Positions 43,889-53,104 of a stretch of 64,000 bases of DNA are shown here, in pieces. The position numbers were made by a program, and so were the translations under genes. The notes beneath the pieces are model-generated. The model did no database searches, was not told the origin of the DNA, and worked only from the letters and a program-made list of their open reading frames with translations. The stretch spans positions 1 through 64,000 of the forward strand of contig CAZBGS010000008.1 of the NCBI GenBank assembly GCA_964491785.1, read 5' to 3'. The stretch's first letter is position 1, and each line of letters opens with the position of its first letter. Source of the stretch: RZZS01 sp964491785 (GTDB taxonomy: Bacteria > Pseudomonadota > Alphaproteobacteria > Micavibrionales > Micavibrionaceae).

Positions 43889-45160
43889 TTATACCGCCTT
43901 CATTATAAGGCTGGCGTTGGTGCCGCCGAAGCCGAATGAATTGGAAAGAACAGTATTGATTTTCTTATCCCTGGCGACTTTCGGCACGAGGTCAATCCCC
44001 TGGCATTCCTCGGAGATGTTATCGAGGTTCAGGGTCGGGGGCATAATGCCGGTCTGAATTGCCTTGACCGAATAAATGGCCTCGACAGCTCCGGCCGCGC
44101 CCAGCAGGTGACCGATGGCGGACTTGGTTGAAGACATTGACACTTTATCGAGAACCGGTTCAAACAGTCTCCTGACCGCCTTGCATTCTATTCCATCGCC
44201 AGCGGGCGTAGAGGTGCCATGAGCGTTGATATAGTCGATATCTTCGGGATTCATGCCCGCACGCTTCAGCGCAGCCTTCATGGCGCGGAAACCGCCGCTG
44301 CCGTCGGAAGAGGGGGCGGTTATGTGATAGGCGTCGCCGGACATGCCGTAGCCGACAATTTCAGCATAAATTTTCGCGCCGCGCTTTTTCGCGTGCTCGT
44401 ATTCTTCCAGGATCAGTATGCCGGAACCCTCGGCGATAACGAAACCGTCGCGTCCGGCATCAAAAGGGCGGGACGCCTCAAGGGGACGGTCGTTATAGCC
44501 TGTAGAGAGGGCGCGGGCCGCAGAGAAACCCGATACTCCGAGGCGGTTGATAGCCGCTTCAGCGCCTCCGGCAACCATGACATCGGCATCGTCCAGGGCG
44601 ATCATCCGCGCCGCATCGCCTACCGCATGGGTGCCTGTGGCGCAGGCGGTCACCACCGAATGATTAGGCCCCCGGAAACCAAACCGGATCGACACATGTC
44701 CGGAAGCAAGGTTGATCAGCATCGCCGGGATGCAAAACGGAGAAACGCGCCGCGGCCCCTGTTCGCTCAGTGTTATCGAGGTATCGTACATCGTCGATAG
44801 TCCGCCGATGCCGCCGCCGATCATTACCCCGGTACGATCCAGAGACTCCTGATCCTCCGGCTTCCAGCCGCTATCCTCGACAGCTTCCTGCGCCGCCGCG
44901 AGGGCGTAGGTAATGAAAGTGTCGGTCTTGCGCTGGTCTTTGGAAGAGACGAAAAGGTCAGGATTGAAAGCGCCGTTTTTCGGTTCGGCATCGCTGCTGC
45001 GCGGAATGATTCCGGCAACCTGCGAAGCAATATCGGACGCATCGAAATGATCAATGCGCCTGATTCCGCTTTTTCCTGCTGTTATTTCGGACCAGTTATG
45101 GGACACCCCGAAACCCAGGGGGGTCACCATACCCATTCCGGTCACCACGACTCGTCTCAT
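43889..45160 (-). CDS. fabF: 3-oxoacyl-ACP synthase II
   Basis: Elongating condensing enzyme of type II fatty-acid synthesis. 423 aa. The Cys-His-His triad is complete: nucleophile in VVTACATGTHAVGDA, NAHGTSTPAGD and KSAIGHLLGAAGAVE. The C-terminus has NSFGFGGTNASLIM. Last gene of the fabD-fabG-HAD-acpP-fabF series, 63 bases after acpP. It supplies chains including the disguised pimeloyl precursor made by BioC. Confidence 0.97.
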   Translation of the reverse strand: MRRVVVTGMGMVTPLGFGVSHNWSEITAGKSGIRRIDHFDASDIASQVAGIIPRSSDAEPKNGAFNPDLFVSSKDQRKTDTFITYALAAAQEAVEDSGWKPEDQESLDRTGVMIGGGIGGLSTMYDTSITLSEQGPRRVSPFCIPAMLINLASGHVSIRFGFRGPNHSVVTACATGTHAVGDAARMIALDDADVMVAGGAEAAINRLGVSGFSAARALSTGYNDRPLEASRPFDAGRDGFVIAEGSGILILEEYEHAKKRGAKIYAEIVGYGMSGDAYHITAPSSDGSGGFRAMKAALKRAGMNPEDIDYINAHGTSTPAGDGIECKAVRRLFEPVLDKVSMSSTKSAIGHLLGAAGAVEAIYSVKAIQTGIMPPTLNLDNISEECQGIDLVPKVARDKKINTVLSNSFGFGGTNASLIMKAV

Positions 45161-45223
45161 GGGCCTGTCTTTAAAAGAATAATGGCGGACAAACCTGTCC
45201 GCCCTGTTAAACGCAGCTGGATA

Positions 45224-45463
45224 TTATTCGGCGGCGTTTTGTTTGATGAAGTCGATAGCATCGCCAACCGTCTGGATTTTTTCGGCAGCGTCATCGGGAA
45301 TTTCAACACTGAATTCTTCCTCGAATGCCATGACCAGCTCAACTGTGTCCAGCGAATCAGCTCCGAGATCGTCGATGAAGCTGGCGCTTTCGGTGACTTT
45401 GTTGTCATCCACGCCCAGGTGCTCAACAACGATTTTCTTCACACGCTCGGTAATGTCACTCAT
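45224..45463 (-). CDS. acpP: Acyl carrier protein
   Basis: 79 aa acidic four-helix carrier. The phosphopantetheine serine is in DLGADSLDTVELVMAFEEEF. The ATG at 45463 (MSDITERVKKIV) is the family start; AAGGA lies upstream. Carrier for fatty-acid and biotin precursor synthesis. Lies between a HAD phosphatase gene and fabF. Confidence 0.97.
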   Translation of the reverse strand: MSDITERVKKIVVEHLGVDDNKVTESASFIDDLGADSLDTVELVMAFEEEFSVEIPDDAAEKIQTVGDAIDFIKQNAAE

Positions 45464-45548
45464 CGCATATCCTTTAATAATTGTTGCACAAATTTTGAAC
45501 GGACGGACTTTACCAATACTTCCGCCCATTGCAAGTGATTTTTGTCAA

Positions 45549-46256
45549 CTAGCATACCTTTTGGAAGCTTGCCAGCGGCTTTTTAGTGAACAGATGATCA
45601 TGAATGTGGATAAGAGATTCAAAAACCTCGTCCGCCCCGCTTTCCTTCATCCTTGTCCTTGCCCGCTCCTTGTCGAACCTGCATGAGGCAATTCCGTATA
45701 CCGTCATGCCAGCCGCCTTCCCGGCACGCACGCCGACAGCGCTGTCCTCAAGGACAAGCACCCTGCCGCCTGCCGCCCCCATCCTTTCAGCCGCATGATT
45801 GAAAAGATCTGGCGCAGGCTTTGGCCTTCCGGCTACGGAACCACAGAATACGAGATCTTTACTGAATAAAGGCATCAGACCGGTCTGCTCCAGCGAGAAT
45901 ATGACATTTTCGTACTCGCCGTTTGATGCGACGCTTACCGGAACATGCCCCGATATTTCGCACACCAGATCAATGGCCATCGGCATGGGCCGAAGGTATT
46001 GCGGAGCCAGTTCCATTACTTTTCGGACATAAAGCTCTGTGATGTTTGCCGGGAAGCTGATGCCGTTTTCGGCGGCAACATGTTCCATCGCCATGCCGAG
46101 AGTCATTCCGACAAATTTATCGATAATATGATCCAGAGCATACTGCATCAGGCCGAAATCCTGAAGCAGGGCGACGGTCGCCAGGTTGTTCAGTTCCTCG
46201 CTGTCAACCAGCGTGCCGTCGCAATCGAAAATAACGGCGTCGAACGGAAAGTCCAT
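45549..46256 (-). CDS. HAD-superfamily phosphatase (beta-phosphoglucomutase-like)
   Basis: 235 aa. Motif I AVIFDCDGTLVDSEELNN, motif II PVSVASNGEYENV, motif III lysine in AGRPKPAPDLFNHA and motif IV VLVLEDSAVGVRAGKAAGM. The cap is of the small helical C1 type. The ATG starts two bases after the fabG stop (TGAGCATG), so translation is coupled. A hydrolase of this sort is not a standard fab gene; it might act on sugar phosphates or a housekeeping metabolite such as a phosphopantetheine derivative, but nothing proves that. Confidence 0.88.
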   Translation of the reverse strand: MDFPFDAVIFDCDGTLVDSEELNNLATVALLQDFGLMQYALDHIIDKFVGMTLGMAMEHVAAENGISFPANITELYVRKVMELAPQYLRPMPMAIDLVCEISGHVPVSVASNGEYENVIFSLEQTGLMPLFSKDLVFCGSVAGRPKPAPDLFNHAAERMGAAGGRVLVLEDSAVGVRAGKAAGMTVYGIASCRFDKERARTRMKESGADEVFESLIHIHDHLFTKKPLASFQKVC

Positions 46257-46258
46257 GC

Positions 46259-46996
46259 TCAGATCATCGCCATTCCGCCGTTGACATGGATGGTCTGGCC
46301 GGTGATATAGGCCGCTTCCTCGCTCGCCAGAAACAGCACGGCATGAGCGACGTCTTCGGCGGAGCCCATGCGTCCCAGCGGAATGCCCGCATTGATCCGC
46401 GCTTTCTGCTCCTCGTTCAGCTTGTCGGTCATGGGGGTGGCGATAAAGCCGGGGGCCACACAGTTGACCGTGATATTGCGGCTGGCGATCTCCTGGGCCA
46501 TGGCTTTCGACCAGCCGGTAATTCCTGCCTTGGAAGCCACGTAATTGCACTGACCCGGATTGCCGGTGGTGCCGACGACGGAGGACAGGTTGATTATTCG
46601 CCCCCAGCGGCGTTTCATCATGCCTCGCTGCACGGCCTGCGCCAGCTTGAAGGGGGCGGTCAGGTTGATATCGATGACCATCTGCCATTCCTCGTCCTTC
46701 ATGCGCATGGAAAGGTTGTCGCGGGTCAGACCGGCGTTGTTGACGAGAATATCGATACCGCCCGTCTTTTCCTCGACTTCTTTTACAAGTGCCTCGATAC
46801 CGGAGAGATCGGAAAGGTTTCCGGTAAAGACGTGTACCCGATCACCGAGTTCCGCCTCAAACTCCTTCAGCCGTTCCTCACTCATATCGGTAATGGCAAG
46901 GGTGGCGCCCTGCGCGTGCAGGATGCGGCAAACAGCCTTTCCAATTCCGCCGGTGGCTCCGGTAACAAAAGCCGTTTTACCTGTTAAATCCAACAT
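46259..46996 (-). CDS. fabG: 3-oxoacyl-ACP reductase
   Basis: Short-chain dehydrogenase, 245 aa, NADPH-dependent. Cofactor motif TGATGGIGKAVCRIL, NNAG (VNNAGLTRDNLSMRM), catalytic Ser-Tyr-Lys in INLSSVVG and CNYVASKAGITG, and the typical end ITGQTIHVNGGMAM. Follows fabD by 11 bases. Confidence 0.97.
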   Translation of the reverse strand: MLDLTGKTAFVTGATGGIGKAVCRILHAQGATLAITDMSEERLKEFEAELGDRVHVFTGNLSDLSGIEALVKEVEEKTGGIDILVNNAGLTRDNLSMRMKDEEWQMVIDINLTAPFKLAQAVQRGMMKRRWGRIINLSSVVGTTGNPGQCNYVASKAGITGWSKAMAQEIASRNITVNCVAPGFIATPMTDKLNEEQKARINAGIPLGRMGSAEDVAHAVLFLASEEAAYITGQTIHVNGGMAMI

Positions 46997-47007
46997 TTTT
47001 CTCTCCT

Positions 47008-47952
47008 TTATTGCAATCTGCTAATCAATGCGTCCAGCTCCTGCGCCGTGCAGACGCTTTCGACACGGATGTCCTTTTCGATGCGCCGTACGAGGCCGGA
47101 CAGAACTTTGCCCGCGCCGATTTCGATCATTTCCTCGACGCCCTGCTCGCGCATCCATTGAACCGATTCGCGCCAGCGCACCATGCCGGTGATCTGGTCG
47201 ACCAGCAGGCGGCGAATTTCGCCGGGATCGAATACCCCGCGGCCGGTGACATTCGAAACTACCGGAATTGAAGGAGGACGAATATCCGTATCGGCCAAAG
47301 CCCTTGCCATCGACTGGGCGGCGGGGGCCATCAGAGTACAATGAAACGGGGCGCTGACCGGCAGGGTTACGGCGCGTTTGGCGCCGTGTTCCGCCGCCAG
47401 ATCCACGGCACGCCCGACCGCGCCCTTATGGCCACTGATGACAACCTGGCCCGGAGAGTTGTCATTGGCGCACTGGCATACCTCCTCGCCTGCGGCGTTG
47501 AGGGTAATCTCTTCCACTTTCGAGAAATCAAGACCAATAATTGCCGCCATTGCTCCGATCCCTACCGGTACCGCCGTTTGCATTGCCTTGCCGCGGCGGC
47601 GCACGAGGCGGGCCGTGTCGGCGAGATCAAGGGCGCCCACTGCCGTCAGGGCAGAATATTCGCCCAGACTGTGACCGGCGGCGAAGGAGGCGACTTTTTC
47701 AATTCTTATTCCGGCCTCCCTCGTGATCACCCGCATCAGAGCCGCCGAAACGGCCAGCATGGCGGGCTGGGTATTTTCGGTGAGGTTAAGATCCTCATCC
47801 GGGCCTTCAAGGATTATTCTGCTTAAATTTACGGAAAGAGCGTCATCGACCTCCTCAAACGTCAGACGTGCCTCGATAAAAGCCTCCGCCAGATCCTTGC
47901 CCATGCCGATAAACTGCGAACCCTGACCGGGAAACAAAAAAGCGCGCGTCAT
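47008..47952 (-). CDS. fabD: Malonyl-CoA:ACP transacylase
   Basis: 314 aa acyltransferase loading malonyl onto ACP. Start FLFPGQGSQFIGMGKDLAE, nucleophile SFAAGHSLGEYSALTAV, second-site histidine in VSAPFHCTLM and ending with the GAGKVLSGLVRRI block. First gene of the fab operon, divergent from rpsF with about 220 bases between them. Confidence 0.97.
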   Translation of the reverse strand: MTRAFLFPGQGSQFIGMGKDLAEAFIEARLTFEEVDDALSVNLSRIILEGPDEDLNLTENTQPAMLAVSAALMRVITREAGIRIEKVASFAAGHSLGEYSALTAVGALDLADTARLVRRRGKAMQTAVPVGIGAMAAIIGLDFSKVEEITLNAAGEEVCQCANDNSPGQVVISGHKGAVGRAVDLAAEHGAKRAVTLPVSAPFHCTLMAPAAQSMARALADTDIRPPSIPVVSNVTGRGVFDPGEIRRLLVDQITGMVRWRESVQWMREQGVEEMIEIGAGKVLSGLVRRIEKDIRVESVCTAQELDALISRLQ

Positions 47953-48045
47953 TCCTATCTCTCATCCCTCATCACAATCGGATTAATGTTTCATGCAATT
48001 GACAACTTACAGCCCACCGGAGTCAAGCGCGCTTGCATAATTAAC

Positions 48046-48073
48046 TTGATTCTTTCAGGCAAATCCTTATATT
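48046..48073 (+). promoter_or_regulatory. Promoter of the rpsF operon
   Basis: TTGATT (48046-48051) and TATATT (48068-48073) with 16-base spacing, about 100 bases before the rpsF start. Confidence 0.5.
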
Positions 48074-48109
48074 GCGCGCTATTCGTGAACCTCGCCGGTC
48101 TGAATATAA

Positions 48110-48156
48110 GGTTAAGGGCCGGCTTTGGCATTTGAATTGTTCGAAATGCCGTAACC
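48110..48156 (+). promoter_or_regulatory. Leader hairpin of rpsF, candidate S6:S18 binding site
   Basis: An outer GGTTA/TAACC stem and an inner GGCATTT/AAATGCC stem are separated by an asymmetric internal loop, with CCG at the junction, 16 bases before the rpsF start. An S6:S18-binding mRNA element with a conserved CCG is known in rpsF leaders; the match here is by general layout only. Confidence 0.4.
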
Positions 48157-48171
48157 CGAGAGGAGAAATAA

Positions 48172-48528
48172 ATGCCTTATTATGAAACCGTGTTCATCGC
48201 ACGGCAGGATCTGTCGGCCCAGCAGGTCGAAGAGATCAAAAACAAAAGCTGCAAGGTCATCACCGACCGCGGCGGAAAAATCAACAAGACCGAAGACTGG
48301 GGTCTGCGCACGCTGGCTTTTCGCATCAAGAAAAACCGCAAGGGCCATTACGTCCTGATCGAGAGCGACTCCCCGGCGGAGGCGATTTCCGAACTGGAAC
48401 GCACGCTTCGCCTGAATGAAGACGTGCTTCGTTACATGACCGTCCGCCAGGAAGAGCTTTCAAAAGGCCCTTCGGTTCAGGCAGGCGGCACCAGTGATTA
48501 CAGCGACAGCGAAGAGGAGGCAGCATAA
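48172..48528 (+). CDS. rpsF: 30S ribosomal protein bS6
   Basis: 118 aa. MPYYETVFIARQDLSAQQVE is the S6 start; GLRTLAFRIKKNRKGHYVLI and ETLRLNEDVLRYM-type sequence follow. The acidic C-terminus (DYSDSEEEAA) resembles glutamate-tailed S6 proteins. AGAGGAG ribosome site. The stop overlaps the rpsR start by one base. Confidence 0.97.
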   Translation: MPYYETVFIARQDLSAQQVEEIKNKSCKVITDRGGKINKTEDWGLRTLAFRIKKNRKGHYVLIESDSPAEAISELERTLRLNEDVLRYMTVRQEELSKGPSVQAGGTSDYSDSEEEAA

Positions 48529-48800
48529 TGTCAGCAGCAGACGCACCAACAGTAAAACGTCCGTTCTTCCGCCGCCGCAAGACCTGCCCGTTTACGGGCG
48601 AAGGCGCGCCTTTGATCGACTGGAAGGACACGAGAATGCTGGGCCGCTTCATATCGGAACGCGGCAAGATCGTTCCCAGCCGTATCACGGCAGTTTCAAC
48701 AGCGAAGCAGCGCGAACTCGCCAAGGCGATCAAGCGCGCCCGTTACATGGCTCTGCTTCCCTATGTCCGTCAGGAATCCGATACGGGCTCCGGACGGTAG
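48528..48800 (+). CDS. rpsR: 30S ribosomal protein bS18
   Basis: 90 aa. RRRKTCPFTGEGAPLIDWKD and KRARYMALLPYVRQE are S18 signatures. It binds S6 on the 30S platform. ATG overlaps the rpsF stop (TAATG). Confidence 0.97.
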   Translation: MSAADAPTVKRPFFRRRKTCPFTGEGAPLIDWKDTRMLGRFISERGKIVPSRITAVSTAKQRELAKAIKRARYMALLPYVRQESDTGSGR

Positions 48801-48822
48801 GATAAAGGAAAGGAAGACATAA

Positions 48823-49464
48823 ATGTCAGCTACACAGGTTATACTGCTTGAGCGTATCGAGCATCTTGGCAATCTCGGCGATGTCGTCAACGTCAAGCCC
48901 GGATACGCCCGCAATTACTTATTGCCGAAGCACAAAGCCCTTCGGGCCACCAAATCCAATCTCGCCTATTTCGAGGCACAGCGCAAACATCTCGAAGCCG
49001 AAAACGAAAAACGCAAGGGCGAAGCCGACAAGCGCGCGGAGAAGCTTCGCGGTCTTAAAGTGGCGATCATCCGTCAGGCTTCGGAAGGCGGCCAGATGTA
49101 CGGTTCGGTCACTGCACGCGACATAGCCGAAACCGTTTCGGAGATCACCGGCGAAAAAATCGAAAGAAGCATGGTAGAACTTAACCAGAGCTTCAAATAT
49201 CTCGGCCTGTTCCCGGTAACAGTACGTCTTCACCCGGAAGTCAAGGAAGTGATTACAGTCAATATCGCCCGCTCCCTGGAAGAAGCCAAGGCCCAGGAAC
49301 GTGCGGGCCGGGCTTTGATCGCAGAAGACGGACGGAAGACCGAAAGCAAGGTGGAAGCCGAAGCCGACGATCTGAAGAACGTTCTCGATGACGAAGCCTA
49401 TGAAGCGGAAAAGGCCCGTCTCGCCGCCGAACAGGCGGAAGCGGAAACCGGAGCTGAAGCCTGA
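48823..49464 (+). CDS. rplI: 50S ribosomal protein bL9
   Basis: 213 aa. N-terminal domain QVILLERIEHLGNLGDVVNV and GYARNYLLPKHKALRAT; long connecting helix; C-terminal domain. The C-terminus has an extra Ala/Glu-rich extension of about 60 residues (residues 150-213), common in alphaproteobacterial L9. Last gene of the operon, closed by a terminator. Confidence 0.96.
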   Translation: MSATQVILLERIEHLGNLGDVVNVKPGYARNYLLPKHKALRATKSNLAYFEAQRKHLEAENEKRKGEADKRAEKLRGLKVAIIRQASEGGQMYGSVTARDIAETVSEITGEKIERSMVELNQSFKYLGLFPVTVRLHPEVKEVITVNIARSLEEAKAQERAGRALIAEDGRKTESKVEAEADDLKNVLDDEAYEAEKARLAAEQAEAETGAEA

Positions 49465-49490
49465 GATCAAAGCGCTTTTTAGTGTTCATT

Positions 49491-49517
49491 AAAGAGCCCG
49501 CCAAGGGCTCTTTTTTT
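49491..49517 (+). terminator. Intrinsic terminator of the rpsF-rpsR-rplI operon
   Basis: AAAGAGCCC pairs with GGGCTCTTT around GCCAA, followed by an uninterrupted T-run ending at 49517. Confidence 0.92.
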
Positions 49518-49627
49518 ATGATCTTTTTGGCTCTGTTCCTGGCGGGGACGGAAGAGTCCACGCTATTCACATGTCGGCATGACAAAATGCGTAGCAGAAA
49601 GGGCATGGCACTGATAGCCTGCAACCC

Positions 49628-51100
49628 ATGACGACACAGCTTAAAATAAACAGGGCGGCCGAGGCCAGCCAGGAGAGGTCTTCCACCTACCGGATTCTGC
49701 CGCATAATCTTGAGGCGGAGCAGGGATTGCTTGGAGCTCTCATGGTGGATAACCGCGCTCTTGAGAAGATCGGCGATTTTCTGAAAGCGGAACACTTTTC
49801 TGCAGCCGCTCACCAGCGGATATTTTCGGCTATCGTCACCTTGAGCGAACGCGGCCAGACGGCCAGCCCCGTAACGTTGAAGGGCTATTTCGAAAACGAT
49901 GCCGATCTTGTCAACGTAGGCGGCGCCGAATATCTGGCCGAGCTTGCCTCCAGCGTTATTTCGGTCATCAACGCCGAGGATTACGCGAGAACGATTTACG
50001 ATCTTTATCTGAGGCGCGAGCTGATAGGTTTCGGCGAGGAAATCGTCAACGATGCCTTTGATCAGCAAATCGAGGAAAGCGCGCAGGAGGTAATCGAAAA
50101 AGCCGAATCGATGCTGTTCACCCTTGCAGAGACAGGAGAGGTTCGCGGCGGCTTTACGACGCTTAAAGAATCGGTTCTGGCTGCCATCGACATGGCGGAG
50201 AAAGCGTTCAAGTCCGACAGTTCGGTGACCGGGGTTTCCACAGGATTGCGGGATCTCGACCAGAAACTGGGCGGGCTGCACAATTCCGATCTGCTGATTC
50301 TGGCGGCGCGGCCTTCCATGGGCAAGACGGCGCTTGCCGTTAACATAGCCTTCAACGCCGCCGAGCTTTATGCGAAAACCGGCGGGAAGCAGGGAGCGAT
50401 AACCGGGTTCTTCTCTCTGGAAATGTCAGCCGACCAGCTTGCCACGCGGATACTGGCCGACCAGTCCGGGATATCGGGAGACGCGCTGCGCAAGGGCAAT
50501 ATTCATGAAAGCGATTTCCGCCGTTTCGTCGAGGCATCGCAAAAGCTCAGCCAGGTGCCCTTGTATATCGACGACACCCCTGCCCTTTCCATCGGCGCAA
50601 TCCGCACGAGGGCGCGCAGATTAAAGCGCCAGCATGGACTGGGCATGCTGGTGGTGGACTATCTTCAGCTGCTTCGGGGCAGCGGATCGCGCCAGTCGGA
50701 AAGCAACCGGGTGATGGAAATATCTGAAATCACCCGCGGACTCAAGGCGATTGCCAAGGAGCTGCAAATTCCGGTACTCGCGCTCTCGCAGCTTTCACGG
50801 GCGGTGGAGCAGCGCGAAGACAAGCGGCCGCAGCTTGCCGACTTGCGGGAATCGGGATCCATCGAGCAGGATTCGGACGTTGTGATGTTTATCTACCGAG
50901 AGGAGTACTATCTCTCGCGCAGCCAGCCGGACATGGAAGACGCCGACAAGTTCGCCAAGTGGCAGGAACGAATGGACAAGGCGCATAACATCGCGGAAAT
51001 CCTGATCGCCAAGCAACGCCACGGGCCAATCGGCAATATCCATCTGTTCTTCGACGGCAACCTCACCCGTTTCGCCGATCTCGACCGGGCACACGGTTAG
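49628..51100 (+). CDS. dnaB: Replicative DNA helicase DnaB
   Basis: 490 aa hexameric 5'-3' helicase of the replication fork. N-terminal domain (LPHNLEAEQGLLGALMVD), linker, then RecA-like core with Walker A LAARPSMGKTALAVNIA, GFFSLEMSADQLATRI, Walker B LGMLVVDYLQLLRGSG, and ALSQLSRAVEQREDKRPQLA with LRESGSIEQDSDVVMFIYR. Intein-free and of normal length. Its own transcription unit after the ribosomal terminator. Confidence 0.97.
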   Translation: MTTQLKINRAAEASQERSSTYRILPHNLEAEQGLLGALMVDNRALEKIGDFLKAEHFSAAAHQRIFSAIVTLSERGQTASPVTLKGYFENDADLVNVGGAEYLAELASSVISVINAEDYARTIYDLYLRRELIGFGEEIVNDAFDQQIEESAQEVIEKAESMLFTLAETGEVRGGFTTLKESVLAAIDMAEKAFKSDSSVTGVSTGLRDLDQKLGGLHNSDLLILAARPSMGKTALAVNIAFNAAELYAKTGGKQGAITGFFSLEMSADQLATRILADQSGISGDALRKGNIHESDFRRFVEASQKLSQVPLYIDDTPALSIGAIRTRARRLKRQHGLGMLVVDYLQLLRGSGSRQSESNRVMEISEITRGLKAIAKELQIPVLALSQLSRAVEQREDKRPQLADLRESGSIEQDSDVVMFIYREEYYLSRSQPDMEDADKFAKWQERMDKAHNIAEILIAKQRHGPIGNIHLFFDGNLTRFADLDRAHG

Positions 51101-51108
51101 CATCGGAG

Positions 51109-51873
51109 CTATCTGGGAGCCAGCACGAAAAAGAAGACGTTATGGTCGCTAGCGCCCTGGCAATCCAGAGCCGAGACATGGACACATCCGAAAATCTGGC
51201 CTGGAAAGACTTCCTGCTTGTCATGGATGATGTGGCCGTCGGTAAAGCTGCCTCTAAACTTGCTGCCGTCATATACGCATTCCCGGTTAACCGGGATCGG
51301 GTCGTTCTTTTTCTGAAGTCCCAGATTAATGTTTATCGCCTTGCAAATGCTGTCGGAGACATAGGGCAGAAGCATCATTACTTCCTCATTGCTCTGACCG
51401 TCGACATTACAGGGCTGGAAGCTCATATCGGGGAGGTTCTTGACACATACGTTATTTGGAAAAATCCATTCTCCATAGTAGGGAGCGTCCTTTTGGGATT
51501 CATCCAGCCAGTCGCCGGGCGGAATCCTGTAGACAGCACCTCCGCCCATTGGATGGAAAATCTCGCAATCAGGCAGTTGGCAACGTGGATTATCGTATCC
51601 GTCAACAAAAGGGTTTTCGAAACTTAAGGCGCTGATATCGGAGAGTTTCGAACTGCGCATGCGCATAAGGGAAGTCTGCAAGGCAAGGGCGTATTGGGTA
51701 ATTTCTGAAGAAGCTACCCTGACCACTTCGGGAAGATTTTTCTTCTCCGAAGCGTTGGGATCGTAATCGTGGGTCACGACCCATGCCAGCATCATAAACA
51801 GAACCGCCGAGATAAGTGAAAGGATGCGGGAGGAACCGGCTTCGGATGAGTATTTATTGTTTGTAAGCATCAT
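51109..51873 (-). CDS. Hypothetical single-pass membrane protein, pilin-like layout
   Basis: 254 aa from ATG 51873. A short polar start (MMLTNNKYSSEAGSS) is followed by one membrane helix (RILSLISAVLFMMLAWVVTH) and a large extracytoplasmic domain with several cysteines (CQLPDCEIF, NNVCVKNLP, CNVDG, FGCVHVSALDCQG), probably disulfide-bonded. This resembles minor pseudopilins, but there is no clear prepilin peptidase motif (G followed by F-T-x-x-E). Function unknown. It lies between dnaB (convergent) and alr (divergent). Confidence 0.6.
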   Translation of the reverse strand: MMLTNNKYSSEAGSSRILSLISAVLFMMLAWVVTHDYDPNASEKKNLPEVVRVASSEITQYALALQTSLMRMRSSKLSDISALSFENPFVDGYDNPRCQLPDCEIFHPMGGGAVYRIPPGDWLDESQKDAPYYGEWIFPNNVCVKNLPDMSFQPCNVDGQSNEEVMMLLPYVSDSICKAININLGLQKKNDPIPVNRECVYDGSKFRGSFTDGHIIHDKQEVFPGQIFGCVHVSALDCQGASDHNVFFFVLAPR

Positions 51874-51943
51874 TTCTATTGTATAACAATCAGGATTTAT
51901 AGAAAAAGCTTTTTGGATCAATCTCAAGTCAGGCCAATAATCC

Positions 51944-53071
51944 ATGATCGGCGAGTATCAAACAAGTAATTCATTCCCCAATTCCATGGCTTGTCCCGTT
52001 GTTTCTAAAGGAAGTTACCTTACCATCGATCTCGCGGCAATCGCCGATAATTTCCAGATTCTGAAAGACAAGGCGGAACCCGCCGAAGTTGCCGGTGTGG
52101 TAAAGGCTGATTGCTACGGACTGGGCATGGGCAGGATCGCTCCGGTACTGAAGGAAGCCGGATGCAGGACGTGGTTCGTGGCCACACCTGAAGAAGGCTT
52201 CGCCTTGCGCAGGATAATCGGAAAAAAGGGAATGATCGCGGTTCTTGGCGGCATGCCTGCGGCATTGAGGGAGGAATTCAATGAGAGCGATCTCACTGCC
52301 GTTTTGAATACGCCGGAAGATATCGGGCTCTGGAGCAGCGGCAGCACCAGCCGCCCGGCGATTCTGCATTTCGATACCGGAATGAACCGCCTGGGATTTG
52401 GCGAAACGGAGACCGGGAAATTGCTGTCTTCGGGACTGCTGAAAAAATGCAGCGTTTATGCAGTAATGAGCCATTTCGCCTGCGCCGACGAACCGGAAAA
52501 AAGCCTGACCGGGTTGCAATTTGAAAGGTTCAGGGAGATAGCCGGACACTTTCCGGAAGCAAGAAAATCGCTGGCCAATTCAGCCGGTCTTTTCGCCAGC
52601 AAGGACTATCATTTCGATCTGGTCAGGCCCGGCTACGCACTTTACGGCGGCACGCCGCGACCCGGATTTGAAGAGGCAATGCGGCCGGTGGCAAGCCTGC
52701 ATGCCAGGATATTGCAGACCCGCCTTGCGCGAAAGGGCGAGACTGTCGGCTACGGCGCGACTTATAAACTGGAGAATGACAGCATGCTGGCGACAGTCGG
52801 CCTCGGATATGCCGACGGGTTTTTCCGCTGCCTTTCGGGTTGCGGGAAAATGTACTGGCAGGGAATCGCTTGCCCGGTTGTTGGCCGGGTTTCCATGGAT
52901 CTTACGGTAGTGGACATATCCGCGCTTCCTGACAGGCCTGATGCCGGAGATTTCATGGAAGTTCTCGGCACTAGCCAGAGCATTGAAGATCTGGCTAAAA
53001 TGGCAGGCACGATAGGTTATGAAGTGCTCACAAGTCTTGGCAAGAGATACGAACGCAGGTATATAACTTGA
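51944..53071 (+). CDS. alr: Alanine racemase
   Basis: 375 aa PLP enzyme supplying D-alanine for peptidoglycan. PLP-lysine in VAGVVKADCYGLGMG, GMNRLGFG, RPGYALYGG and the catalytic tyrosine of GYGATYKLEN are seen, with GRVSMDLTVVDIS near the end. ATG 51944 is the longest start; ATG 51986 is an alternative closer to the homology. Sits in the typical dnaB-alr order. Confidence 0.95.
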   Translation: MIGEYQTSNSFPNSMACPVVSKGSYLTIDLAAIADNFQILKDKAEPAEVAGVVKADCYGLGMGRIAPVLKEAGCRTWFVATPEEGFALRRIIGKKGMIAVLGGMPAALREEFNESDLTAVLNTPEDIGLWSSGSTSRPAILHFDTGMNRLGFGETETGKLLSSGLLKKCSVYAVMSHFACADEPEKSLTGLQFERFREIAGHFPEARKSLANSAGLFASKDYHFDLVRPGYALYGGTPRPGFEEAMRPVASLHARILQTRLARKGETVGYGATYKLENDSMLATVGLGYADGFFRCLSGCGKMYWQGIACPVVGRVSMDLTVVDISALPDRPDAGDFMEVLGTSQSIEDLAKMAGTIGYEVLTSLGKRYERRYIT

Positions 53072-53104
53072 TTGATTTGATTAAGCGGCAAAATGTGAAG
53101 AAAA

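Noticed and set aside
49259..50281. 340-codon minus-strand frame across rplI and dnaB
   Set aside because: Runs through an intrinsic terminator and two well-defined genes.
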